Shown here one piece after another: positions 8,828 to 17,315 of a stretch of DNA of 64,000 bases (position 1 is its first letter; each line of letters opens with the position of its first letter). The notes below the pieces were generated by a model that saw only the letters and a program-made list of their open reading frames with translations, did not search any database and was not told where the DNA came from. The position numbers and the translations under genes are program-made. The stretch comes from a bacterium HR10 (GTDB taxonomy: Bacteria > Acidobacteriota > Blastocatellia > HR10), in NCBI GenBank assembly GCA_002923315.1, contig BEHM01000002.1, positions 1 through 64,000 of the forward strand, in the 5' to 3' direction.

Positions 8828-9171
8828 TTCGGCCTCTCGCACGTGAAGGATTCTATGGCTGACGGGGAAACGGCGTCAATGAACGTCGCGGGTGATCCGT
8901 TGCGCGTGAAGAAGCAGAGGCGACGGCGCGAGGGGGACTGTCCTTGGGTCTCCTCCGCGTGGCCCACTCGATCGTCGCATCGCGCGACGCATGCCCGAAG
9001 GGAAGCCCCACAGATCGCCCCACGGGGACTCTCCCAATCGCCTCGGACGTGGTCCCTTTCGTCCGAAGCTCCGTTCCTCTTGCGTGTTCAGGCGTTCCCT
9101 TTCCGTCCGCCGCGATCCGTGTTTGAATTGACCTGTCAACGGATCACTTGCCTTCAGATGAGGAGCGAGCT
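8828..9171. other. Divergent intergenic region between ATPase and second mscS
   Basis: About 340 bases separating minus- and plus-strand units. It must hold both promoters but I cannot place convincing -35/-10 pairs. A short inverted repeat TTGACCTGTCAA lies at 9128-9139, about 33 nt before the mscS start. ORFs here (60-87 codons) lack any recognisable feature. Confidence 0.4.
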
Positions 9172-10047
9172 ATGGAGTGGACAGAGCGTGTGAGACGCAT
9201 CTTGGACTTTCATCTTTTCGACATCGGTGGACGGGCTATCACACCGGTGCAATTGGTGGTGGTCGTGATCACGCTGACACTCACCTTTGCGATCGCACGA
9301 CTTGCCGAGAAGCTTTGTGAGCAAAGATTCCTCCGTCACCTCGAAACCGGGGCTCGGTACACCTTAATCCGTTTGACCCAGTACGTGATTGGGGCCATAG
9401 GCATCGTGATCGCTCTGAAGGTGCTCAACATTGATCTGACGGCGATCGCGGTGGTGGCCGGTGTGCTTGGCGTGGGTATTGGCTTCGGCCTGCAAAATAT
9501 CGTGGCCAATTTCGTCGCCGGGCTGGTGCTGCTGTTTGAGCGGCCCATCAAGGTCAACGACCGCGTCACGGTTGAGAATATCGAAGGGAACGTCGTGAGC
9601 ATCAGCTTTCGCTCGACCACTATCGTGACCAACGATAACATCGCGGTCATCGTGCCGAATTCCGAATTCATCAATCGCACGGTCATCAACTGGTCGCACG
9701 GCGACCCCCGCGTGCGGATTCATGTGCCGGTGGGGGTCGCTTACGGCTCAGACGTAGAGCTGGTCACGCGCACGTTGCTGGACGTTGCCTTTGCGACGGA
9801 GAGGGTTCTTCGCGAACCGGCGCCGATGGTGTGGTTCAAGGAGTTCGGGGAGTCGTCGCTCAATTTCGAACTGTTGGTGTGGACCGATGAGCCGGAGAAA
9901 CACCTTCAGTTACGGAGCCGCCTCAACTATGCCATTGAGGCGACCTTCCGCGAGCGCGGCATTCAGATTCCATTCCCTCAGCGCGACCTGCACATCAAAT
10001 CGGCCGATGGACTCGCCCGGGCGCTGGGTCGCGTCTCCGGATCGTGA
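9172..10047 (+). CDS. MscS-family small-conductance mechanosensitive channel
   Basis: 291 residues starting at the ATG at 9172, which has GAGGAG 6 nt upstream; the ORF-track start is an earlier TTG. The canonical compact MscS plan is visible: TM1 VQLVVVVITLTLTFAIARL, TM2 TQYVIGAIGIVIALKVL, and the pore-lining TM3 GVGIGFGLQNIVANFVAGLV followed by ERPIKVNDRVTV of the beta domain, then the cytoplasmic cage to about residue 290. It acts in the inner membrane as an emergency release valve. It is divergent from the ATPase-mscS pair and just upstream of trehalose synthesis genes, so it belongs to the osmotic-stress region. Confidence 0.93.
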   Translation: MEWTERVRRILDFHLFDIGGRAITPVQLVVVVITLTLTFAIARLAEKLCEQRFLRHLETGARYTLIRLTQYVIGAIGIVIALKVLNIDLTAIAVVAGVLGVGIGFGLQNIVANFVAGLVLLFERPIKVNDRVTVENIEGNVVSISFRSTTIVTNDNIAVIVPNSEFINRTVINWSHGDPRVRIHVPVGVAYGSDVELVTRTLLDVAFATERVLREPAPMVWFKEFGESSLNFELLVWTDEPEKHLQLRSRLNYAIEATFRERGIQIPFPQRDLHIKSADGLARALGRVSGS

Positions 10048-10215
10048 TGCGGAACAGCTCGCGTCATCGCGACCTTGCGGGGAGGTGCTCACACGCTGAG
10101 GATCCTGTGGCTTCCTCTGGGCCGCGTTGAGGGAAGAGGCTCGTATTGGGGCTTGGTCTCGTTCGTTCAACTCTGGGCCGGTAGCTTCCGATTCCCTTGC
10201 GCAGCCGCCTGCCGG

Positions 10216-10245
10216 TTCACATCTTCGGGACGGGGATGATACAAT
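10216..10245 (+). promoter_or_regulatory. Candidate promoter of the otsA operon
   Basis: TTCACA (10216-10221, five of six) and TACAAT (10240-10245, five of six) are separated by 18 nt. Transcription would begin near 10252, about 26 nt before the otsA ATG, leaving room for the GGAGAGG ribosome site. Confidence 0.5.
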
Positions 10246-10277
10246 GAAATTTCCAGAACCTTTGTGTGGAGAGGTTC

Positions 10278-11750
10278 ATGGTGGATACGAACTTATGCCG
10301 TGCGAGGCTTCTCGTCGTATCGAATCGAAGCCCATATAGCTTTCGTCACATCGGACGCCGCTGGAGACCGGAGCGCGCGATCGGGGGATTGGTCGCCGCC
10401 GTCGAACCGGTGCTGCATCGGCTCGGTGGACTCTGGATTGCGTGGGGCGATCGGCCTGTCGCGGGATCGGAGAAGATGCCGGCCCCACCTGATGATCCCC
10501 GCTACCAGATCAAATTCGTCCCTCTTTCGAGCGAAGAGGTCGATGGGTATTACTTCGGATTCGCCAACGATGCGCTGTGGCCCCTCTGTCACTATTTTCT
10601 GGGCAAGTGCAATTTCTCCCGAGAGCACTGGCAGAGCTACAGGAACGTGAATCGAAAATTCGCCGCGGCGACGCTTGAGGAACTGGCCGCCGGAGATATC
10701 GTCTGGGTGCACGACTACCATCTGGCGCTCGTCCCGCAGTATATCCGGGAACGTGAACCGTCGGCGAAAATCGCTTACTTCTGGCATATCCCTTTCCCCG
10801 GCGTAGACCTCTTCCGTGCGCTGCCCTGGCGGAGAGAAATCCTTTGGGGATTGCTGAATAGTGACTTTGTGGGGTTCCATACCGAGACGTATGTTCGGAA
10901 TTTTCTCGACTGTGTTGAGGAGCTGGCGAAGATTCCGGTGGATCGCGAGCAGGGACGGGTGATCGTGGATGGCCGGAGGGTCAAAGTCCGCGCGGTGCCT
11001 CTGGGCGTAGACGTCGGCTATTGTCAGCGGCTGGCGAATTCGCCGGACATGCAGGCGAAAGCCAGAGCGATCCGACAGGCGTTGAGATCGGAGATCATTG
11101 CTCTGGGCGTGGAGCGGCTCGACTACACGAAGGGGATTCTCGAGCGCATCTGGGCGGTGGAGCGGTTGCTGGAGGCGCATCCCGAACTGAAGAGGAAGTT
11201 TTCACTCATTCAAATCGCCGCGCCGAGCCGCACGAAGGTGCCGGAATATGGCAGACTCAAGCGGCTGGTGGATGAGACCATCGGGCGCATTAACGGTCGT
11301 TTTGCCGAACTGGACTGGGTGCCGATCGTCTATTTCTCGAAGAGCGTGCCACGGCCGGAGTTGACGGCTTATTATCAAGCTGCCGACATCGCCCTGGTCA
11401 TTCCGCTCCGGGATGGGATGAACCTGGTGGCGAAAGAGTATGTCGCCTCGCGAACTGATTGCGACGGGGTGGTCATCCTCAGCGAGCTCGCCGGTGTCGC
11501 GGAAGAGTTTGACGAAGCCGTCTTGGTGAATCCATTCGACATTGACCAGGTCGCCGAAGCCATCCGACAAGCCATTGATCTAGATGTGGAGGAGAAACGT
11601 CGGCGCATGCAGCGACTGAGAGAGAAAGTGGAGCGTCGGGATCTGACGTGGTGGCTGGAGCAGATGCTGTATGAGTTCACGGCCCTCTCGGCAGGCGAAG
11701 AGTCGGGAGCCAGAGAAACAGCGTCCGCCGCTGGAGAGCACGTGGGATGA
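10278..11750 (+). CDS. otsA: Trehalose-6-phosphate synthase (GT20)
   Basis: 490 residues. It transfers glucose from a nucleotide sugar to glucose-6-phosphate in the first step of trehalose synthesis. Family landmarks are present in order: RLLVVSNRSPY, AIGGLVAAVEP, VWVHDYHLALVPQYI, FWHIPFPGVDLFRALPWR, GVERLDYTKGI, SRTKVPEYGRL and LRDGMNLVAKEYVAS. The ATG at 10278 is preferred over the GTG at 10266 because GGAG lies 6 nt upstream. The stop overlaps the otsB start as ATGA, so the two enzymes are translationally coupled. Length and motifs are normal. Confidence 0.97.
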   Translation: MVDTNLCRARLLVVSNRSPYSFRHIGRRWRPERAIGGLVAAVEPVLHRLGGLWIAWGDRPVAGSEKMPAPPDDPRYQIKFVPLSSEEVDGYYFGFANDALWPLCHYFLGKCNFSREHWQSYRNVNRKFAAATLEELAAGDIVWVHDYHLALVPQYIREREPSAKIAYFWHIPFPGVDLFRALPWRREILWGLLNSDFVGFHTETYVRNFLDCVEELAKIPVDREQGRVIVDGRRVKVRAVPLGVDVGYCQRLANSPDMQAKARAIRQALRSEIIALGVERLDYTKGILERIWAVERLLEAHPELKRKFSLIQIAAPSRTKVPEYGRLKRLVDETIGRINGRFAELDWVPIVYFSKSVPRPELTAYYQAADIALVIPLRDGMNLVAKEYVASRTDCDGVVILSELAGVAEEFDEAVLVNPFDIDQVAEAIRQAIDLDVEEKRRRMQRLREKVERRDLTWWLEQMLYEFTALSAGEESGARETASAAGEHVG

Positions 11751-12526
11751 GAGATACGGTGTCGGAACTCCTTGAACAGATCGGTCGTGTCAGACGGGCC
11801 TTTCTTCTGCTCGATTATGATGGGACGTTGGTGCCGATTGCTCCGACGCCGGAGCTAGCGCGTCCGACACCGGAGCTGCTGCGCATCCTGCGCCGTTTGG
11901 TCTCACGCGACCGATGGCAGGTGGCGATTGTCAGTGGGCGCCCCCTTCGAGAGCTGGAAGACCTGGTGCCCGTGGACGGACTTTTCTACGTCGGCGCGCA
12001 TGGGGCGGAGATGCGCGCGCCGAGAGGGGAGCGACAGCGCCTTGCGCCCGACGGCGCCCGAGAACATCTGAAGCTGCTTGCCCGGAAGCTGGATACGACG
12101 CTCACCGGCTGTCCCGGTTGTCAGCTCGAACACAAAGAGTTCAGTCTCGCCCTGCATTATCGGCAAGCCCGGGACGAGGTCGCCCAGACTGCTCTGGCAC
12201 ACTTCTTCCGGTTGGGGGAGCCTTTGGTCCGCACGGGAGCATTCGAGTGGCTCAAGGGGAAAAAAGTCCTCGAGCTGCGCCCTGCCCGGGTGAACAAGGG
12301 GCATGCCGTGCAGGAGCTCCTGAAACAATACGCCCGCCCGGAGGAACAACCTGTCTACATCGGAGATGACGAGACCGATGAGGATGCCTTCCGGATTCTG
12401 CGGGATTCTGGCATCACGGTTCTGGTCTCCCCCGAAGCGCGTCCAACCTGGGCGCGGTATCGGGTGGATTCTCCGCAGGAGGTCCATCGCCTCCTCGAAC
12501 TTCTAGCGGATATCTATGGGGCATGA
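11747..12526 (+). CDS. otsB: Trehalose-6-phosphate phosphatase (HAD)
   Basis: 259 residues. It dephosphorylates trehalose-6-phosphate to trehalose. HAD motif I LLLDYDGTLVPI carries the nucleophile and acid-base Asp pair, motif II is VAIVSGRP, the Lys motif lies in NKGHAVQELL, and motif III is YIGDDETDEDAF. The cap-region HGAEMRAP is also recognisable. The start overlaps otsA by four bases, and the stop lies inside the first codons of the DUF5752 gene (11-nt overlap). This is a standard cytoplasmic partner of OtsA. Confidence 0.96.
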   Translation: MRDTVSELLEQIGRVRRAFLLLDYDGTLVPIAPTPELARPTPELLRILRRLVSRDRWQVAIVSGRPLRELEDLVPVDGLFYVGAHGAEMRAPRGERQRLAPDGAREHLKLLARKLDTTLTGCPGCQLEHKEFSLALHYRQARDEVAQTALAHFFRLGEPLVRTGAFEWLKGKKVLELRPARVNKGHAVQELLKQYARPEEQPVYIGDDETDEDAFRILRDSGITVLVSPEARPTWARYRVDSPQEVHRLLELLADIYGA

Positions 12527-13160
12527 GTTTCAGTTCTACAGCGAAGCCGGTCTTCCCGTCTGGACGGGGATCAAGGCATCCAACCTCCGTTCTCTCCAGA
12601 ACGGCATCCGCCGGGTCAGCGGCTCTTCCATCTTCTATCATGTGCACCACGCGCTGCTGCGGCGCCACTTCACGGCAGCCGAATACATGAATGACTTCGC
12701 CCGGTGGGTGTGGCTCCATCTGAATCAGCCTGCGCTCGCTGAGAAGCTGGCTTCCATAGACCCGTGGGACTTCACCTCCGTGCGGCAGGTGCGGGAGCGA
12801 TTGCTGGAGTATTTGCACACCTACGTGGGGGAGATGGAGACCTTCTTCCGGGTGCCCGAACGAGATGAGTTTCAGTTCCTTGAACTGCGCAGCGTCGTTT
12901 TCCCCACCGGATTGCGGGCGAGAGATCTGCGGAGCTTCCATGATGCCCTGCAGAAGGTGGGGCTGGGATCGCTCTTCTATCATCTGGTCGAAGCTCGATT
13001 GCGGCTCGGACGCCTCTCGAACGATTTCTCCGAATGGCTCTCGGAGCGCTTGAAGGAGGACGAGTTAGCGGAGCGCATCAACGACCTCAGTCCCTACGCG
13101 TATAATCTCTGGCAAATTCGCGACAAGATCGTTGAGATGATCGAGACGAGGCTCTCATGA
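12516..13160 (+). CDS. DUF5752-like protein with internal tandem duplication
   Basis: 214 residues with no signal peptide or membrane helix. The protein is a duplication: both halves carry EFQF...TGxxAxxLRSxxxxxxxxxxxSxFYH, the first with SSIFYHVHHALLRR and the second with GSLFYHLVEARLRL, each ending in a short helical tail (VRERLLEYLHTYV and IRDKIVEMIETRL). The FYH..A/E motif repeated at the same place may be a paired functional site. This fits the DUF5752 family as I remember it, which has no assigned reaction. It is nested between otsB and treT with overlaps on both sides, so it very likely has a role in trehalose or glucosyl metabolism, for instance as a regulator or a small-molecule binder. 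Confidence 0.8.
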   Translation: MGHEFQFYSEAGLPVWTGIKASNLRSLQNGIRRVSGSSIFYHVHHALLRRHFTAAEYMNDFARWVWLHLNQPALAEKLASIDPWDFTSVRQVRERLLEYLHTYVGEMETFFRVPERDEFQFLELRSVVFPTGLRARDLRSFHDALQKVGLGSLFYHLVEARLRLGRLSNDFSEWLSERLKEDELAERINDLSPYAYNLWQIRDKIVEMIETRLS

Positions 13161-14404
13161 AGACGATCCGACTGGACGAATACGCTCCCTTGGTGGGCGC
13201 CGAGGAGATCGCGGAGATCCGGGCTCTTGCAGCGTGCTTAGGGTCGGTTTCGCTACAGCACATCAACTCCACGTCTCAGGGAGGAGGGGTCGCCGAGATC
13301 CTCTCCTGGCTCGTGCCGCTGATGCAAGACGTGGGTATAGACGCGCGCTGGACCGTCATTGAAGGATCGGCGGAGTTCTTTGAGGTCACCAAGGCTTTCC
13401 ACAACGCCTTGCACGGCATGTCGGTCGAGATCACCCCGGAGATGTTCGCGCTCTTCCGGGAGGTGGGCGAGCAGAATCTCCGCAAAGTGGACGGACAGGC
13501 GGATTTCATCGTGGTGCACGACCCGCAACCGCTGGGATTGATCGCGGCGAAGAGACAGGGGGGCGCTACAAAGTGGATCTGGCGCTGCCACATTGACCTG
13601 TCCGAAGCGGACCTGCGCGTGTGGGGATTTTTACGCACATACGTGGAGCGCTTCGATGCGGCTGTTTTTCACCTGCCCGAATACGCCAAGGAATTGCCTA
13701 TTGACCAGTTCATCCTTCCACCGGCGATTGATCCGCTGAGCGAGAAGAATCGCGAGCTGGACCCGTCGGAGGTGCAGGCGGTGCTGGAGCGTTTCGGCAT
13801 TGATCCTGAAAAGCCCATTGTGCTGCAGGTCTCACGGTTTGACCGGCTGAAAGACCCTGTGGGTGTGCTTGAGGCGTTTCGGCTTGTGCGACGCTCCCAC
13901 GAGTGCCAGCTCATACTGGCCGGAGGGAGCGCGGCAGATGATCCCGAAGGCGCACAAGTGCTGGCAGAGGTACGGGAGCGGGCGGAGAAGCTGCCGGATG
14001 TCCACATCCTGGACCTGCCGCCTACCAGTCATCGGGAGATCAACGCCTTACAGCGGGCGGCGGCGGTGGTGGTGCAGAAATCCATTCGGGAGGGCTTCGG
14101 TCTGGTGGTGACCGAAGCGATGTGGAAGGGCAAGCCCGTCGTGGGGAGCGCCGTGGGCGGCATTCGCCGTCAGATCATCCATGGCGTCACCGGGTTTTTG
14201 GCGCACACAGTAGAAGGCACGGCCTTCCGCATCCGGCAGCTCTTGAGCCATCCCGAGTTGGCTGCCCAGATGGGATGGGCCGCCCGGGAATATGTGCGGA
14301 CGAACTTTCTGCTCACCCAATATCTGAAGAACTGGCTTCTTCTCTTGTTGACCGTCAAGCACCCCTGGCGGGGATCGAAACAGTGGGCAGTGTTCGCCGC
14401 CTGA
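13157..14404 (+). CDS. treT: Trehalose synthase, TreT type (GT4 glycosyltransferase)
   Basis: 415 residues. TreT enzymes join an NDP-glucose to glucose, forming trehalose directly. Landmarks are INSTSQGGGVAEILSWLVPL near the N-terminus, FIVVHDPQPLGLI, IWRCHIDLS, the linker PPAIDPLSEKN, QVSRFDRLKDP opening the nucleotide-sugar domain, and REGFGLVVTEAMWKGKPVVG with the EX7E-type motif. The family is best known from thermophilic archaea and bacteria. The start overlaps the DUF5752 stop as ATGA. Having it beside otsAB means the cell can make trehalose by two routes, or can run TreT in the breakdown direction as proposed for some family members. Confidence 0.93.
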   Translation: MKTIRLDEYAPLVGAEEIAEIRALAACLGSVSLQHINSTSQGGGVAEILSWLVPLMQDVGIDARWTVIEGSAEFFEVTKAFHNALHGMSVEITPEMFALFREVGEQNLRKVDGQADFIVVHDPQPLGLIAAKRQGGATKWIWRCHIDLSEADLRVWGFLRTYVERFDAAVFHLPEYAKELPIDQFILPPAIDPLSEKNRELDPSEVQAVLERFGIDPEKPIVLQVSRFDRLKDPVGVLEAFRLVRRSHECQLILAGGSAADDPEGAQVLAEVRERAEKLPDVHILDLPPTSHREINALQRAAAVVVQKSIREGFGLVVTEAMWKGKPVVGSAVGGIRRQIIHGVTGFLAHTVEGTAFRIRQLLSHPELAAQMGWAAREYVRTNFLLTQYLKNWLLLLLTVKHPWRGSKQWAVFAA

Positions 14405-14429
14405 TAAAGATTGCTGGAGATTCGTCCTC

Positions 14430-14820
14430 GCGACAAAGCCGCCAGGGAATTGGCTTCATCGCTGGGGGTCAGCGCCAGCAGGCGACCGAGTCCATCCACG
14501 TCCATCTCATCTATAGCGTTCTCAGAGAGGATACTGCCCGAGTGGGTCGGGAATCCGACCTTCTGGGCCGCTTCGAGAGCGGACCGGTCGGTATCGGTCA
14601 GCAACACTCGAAAGCCCTGCGCTTGGAGCACACGGGCGATGGCCTGCGCTCAGGCATGTGCGCCAAAGATCAACACGCCCTGCGGATGGGGTGAGGAGAC
14701 CAAAACTCAGTCGCAGCAAAATAGGCGGAGGCGTCAGGCCGACCACTGCGCCATGGCGCCCAGCACGGTGATGCTTGTCAGACCGATCAGACGATGTTCT
14801 GCCAAGAGGTGGCTCCTCAT
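14430..14820 (-). pseudogene. Relic of a CPA-type cation/proton antiporter C-terminus with TrkA-N domain
   Basis: Read on the minus strand, this stretch gives HPQGVLIFGAHA, an in-frame TGA, then AQAIARVLQAQGFRVLLTDTDRSAL and GRLLALTPSDEANSLAAL. This is the Rossmann (TrkA-N/RCK) domain found at the C-terminus of NhaP/CPA1-like antiporters. Upstream fragments (GLTSITVLGAMA and VVGLTPPP...LLRLSFG) match the end of the membrane domain but in different frames. At least one stop, at a place where Trp is usual, and one or more frameshifts break the gene. The N-terminal transporter is gone and similarity fades before treT. It is a decayed ion-homeostasis gene in an osmotic-stress neighbourhood. Confidence 0.65.
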
Positions 14821-15013
14821 CCCTTATCTCGCTCCCGCCGGAGATCATAGAACGACCCCCTCTCATCGTCGAACGATCCCATCGGTGACTGTGCGCGGCC
14901 ACGGGGAAGAACAGCATCGAGCGTTCCAGGCGGTTCCTTGACGTTCTTTCTTGGCCTTGTATAGAATGGCCCCGACGATGAGAACGCGCACGGATTCCTC
15001 GGGAGGAAAGGGG

Positions 15014-17278
15014 ATGTCAGCGTCTCACGAGATAACTTTCGGAGAAGAAGTTCGTCTCGCCCGAGAGATGTCCGTCTTCTCCGTGACCATGATCGGCGTG
15101 GGGGCGATGATCGGAGCGGGGATCTTCGTCCTCACCGGCATTGCAGCCGGGATAGCCGGGCCCGCCCTCATTCTGGCGTTTCTCTTGAACGGGATCGTCA
15201 CGCTCTTCACGGCGATGGCCTACGCCGAATTGGGTTCGTGTTTTCACGATGCGGGAGGGGGGTATCTCTGGGTCAAGGAAGGACTCCCGCAACCCAACGG
15301 ATTTCTTTCGGGCTGGATGTCCTGGTTCGCTCATGCGGTGGCGTGCAGCCTCTATGCCCTGGGCTTTGGCGCCTATTTCGGTCACGTCCTGACCGAAGGG
15401 TTTGGGCTGGAGCTTCACGGTCTCCCTCTGGAAAAGACGTTGGCTGTCGTCGCGTGCCTCGTTTTCGCCTATATCAATTTCCGTGGGGCGTCCGAGACGG
15501 GGAAGATGGGAAACATCGTCACGATGGCCAAGGTGTTGGTCATCGGTCTGTTCATCGCCTTTGGCCTTGGAGTTATCGCCGAGAAGGCCGACTGGCAGGC
15601 GGAGTTCACCCCCTTCCTCCCCACGGGGCTTTCCGGCGTCTTCATGGCTATGGGGTTGACCTTCATCGCCTTCCAAGGCTACGAGGTCATCGCTCAATGC
15701 AGCGAAGAGGTCATCGAGCCGAAGCGGAACATCCCGCGCGCCATCTTCTTTGCGCTCCTCATTGTGATCCCCATCTATCTGCTCGTCGCTTTTACGGCCC
15801 TGGGCGCCATCTCGGGCGAGGGCGTGCCTACCTGGCAGTACCTGGGGGAGAAGAAAGAGATCGCGATGGTGGAAGCGGCCAAGCAATTCATGCCCGGAGG
15901 CGCGGTCATCTTCCTCATCGGAGGACTTCTCTCCACGTTGAGCGCGCTCAATGCCACGATCTACTCCTCCTCTCGCGTGGCCTTCGCTATGGGGCGGGAT
16001 GGGAACTTGCCGGACTTTTTCGCCCGCGTTCATCCGCGCCGACGCACGCCTCATCTGTCCATCCTCGCCTCGACGCTCATCGTCATTGGGATGGCTCTGT
16101 GGCTTCCCATCGAAGATGTGGCCAGTGCGGCCGATCTCATGTTCCTCTTGATCTTCATGCAGGTGAACGTGGTCGTCATTCAGCTCAGAAAAAAACGGCC
16201 TGAGCTGGATCGAGGGTTTCGTATCCCCCTTCTTCCGATCATCCCCATGCTGGGCATTCTGACGCAAGTGTTCATCGGCTTCTATCTCATCCGCTATAGC
16301 CCGAAAGCCTTCCTGACGGCCCTTCTTTGGATCGCGGCGGGAGTAGGTGTTTACTATGCGTACGCTTCCAAAAAGGAGGCGCGGCTCGTCACGTTTCGTC
16401 GGGCTCTGGAGCGACTGGCCCGGAAGGAATATCGTATTCTGGTCGCTCTGGGGAACAAAGACAATGTGAGGCCCTTGATGGAAGTGGCGCTGGCATTGGC
16501 TAAGCATTTCGATGGGGAGATCGTGGCTCTGGCCGTCGTGGAGGTTCCTTTTCAAACGCCGCTGACCACGGGTGCCTATCTTCCCGAGGTGAGCGAGAAG
16601 CGAACAGTGTTGCGGCTGGCCGAACATTTGGCCGAGCAGGAGGGGGTCCCTTGCCGACGAGTCATCGAGATCACCCATCGGTTGTCGCAAGGCATTCTCC
16701 AGACGGCGCAGGAAGAAGAATGTAATTTCATCGTCCTGGGGCGATCGCCCCGGCCGCGGCTGGCCTCTCGTGTTGTTCGGACCATTATGGATCAGGTGTT
16801 GAACGAGGCCCCCTGCCATGTGGCGGTGGTCAAGTGCGAGAGGGGCCAACCGGTCGGGCGTGTGACCGCCGTGGTGGAAGACGATCGCAATTCGCGACTG
16901 GCCCTGGAGATACTTCCGGCTCTCGCCGCGCGCTGGAACGTCAGGTCGCGCGTTCTGGTGCTCGGGGCCGATGGTCCGGCCGCTCATGCCCGCGCCCTTC
17001 AGCTCGTGGAACGGCTCCGCACAGACGCGACTCTCCCGGCGGGCGCGGAGGTCACGGTCATCGGCGGCGATCACGTGGTGGACAAGATTCTGGCGGAAGC
17101 CGACGCCCAGGATGTTATCGTCATGGGGGAGGCTTCCAGCTTCGGTCTCGTCCGACTTCTGGCCTTGGACGTTCCCAGCCTGGTCGCCGAGAGAAGCCCG
17201 CAGATGGTGATCTTGACCAAGGCCTTCCATCCACGGCGAAGGCGCTCCTTGCTGGTGCGCTTGCTCACCGGAACGTGA
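15014..17278 (+). CDS. APC-family amino acid permease fused to two Usp domains
   Basis: 754 residues from the ATG at 15014, which follows GGGAGGAAAGGGG; the ORF-track start is 21 codons earlier. Residues 1 to about 460 form a twelve-helix APC transporter beginning with SVTMIGVGAMIGAGIFVLTG and AMAYAELGSCFHDAGGGYLW. The C-terminal 290 residues hold two universal-stress-protein-like domains: YRILVALGNKD...VLGRSPRPRL, with a nucleotide-site-like GRS, and GRVTAVVEDDRNSRLALEIL...VIVMGEASSF. Such fusions suggest control of transport by nucleotide or stress state. The substrate may be an amino acid, a cation-coupled solute or a compatible solute; the sequence does not tell. Confidence 0.9.
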   Translation: MSASHEITFGEEVRLAREMSVFSVTMIGVGAMIGAGIFVLTGIAAGIAGPALILAFLLNGIVTLFTAMAYAELGSCFHDAGGGYLWVKEGLPQPNGFLSGWMSWFAHAVACSLYALGFGAYFGHVLTEGFGLELHGLPLEKTLAVVACLVFAYINFRGASETGKMGNIVTMAKVLVIGLFIAFGLGVIAEKADWQAEFTPFLPTGLSGVFMAMGLTFIAFQGYEVIAQCSEEVIEPKRNIPRAIFFALLIVIPIYLLVAFTALGAISGEGVPTWQYLGEKKEIAMVEAAKQFMPGGAVIFLIGGLLSTLSALNATIYSSSRVAFAMGRDGNLPDFFARVHPRRRTPHLSILASTLIVIGMALWLPIEDVASAADLMFLLIFMQVNVVVIQLRKKRPELDRGFRIPLLPIIPMLGILTQVFIGFYLIRYSPKAFLTALLWIAAGVGVYYAYASKKEARLVTFRRALERLARKEYRILVALGNKDNVRPLMEVALALAKHFDGEIVALAVVEVPFQTPLTTGAYLPEVSEKRTVLRLAEHLAEQEGVPCRRVIEITHRLSQGILQTAQEEECNFIVLGRSPRPRLASRVVRTIMDQVLNEAPCHVAVVKCERGQPVGRVTAVVEDDRNSRLALEILPALAARWNVRSRVLVLGADGPAAHARALQLVERLRTDATLPAGAEVTVIGGDHVVDKILAEADAQDVIVMGEASSFGLVRLLALDVPSLVAERSPQMVILTKAFHPRRRRSLLVRLLTGT

Positions 17279-17315
17279 TCGCAACGGGGGGCACCCCACG
17301 CGACGGAGGGGATCA

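Noticed and set aside
9128-9139. TTGACCTGTCAA as a regulator site for the second mscS
   Set aside because: Short, single copy and without a clear promoter around it; only noted in the gap description.
15017-17299. 760-codon minus-strand ORF opposite the APC-Usp gene
   Set aside because: Low-complexity, charge-rich translation that mirrors codon bias of the real plus-strand transporter.
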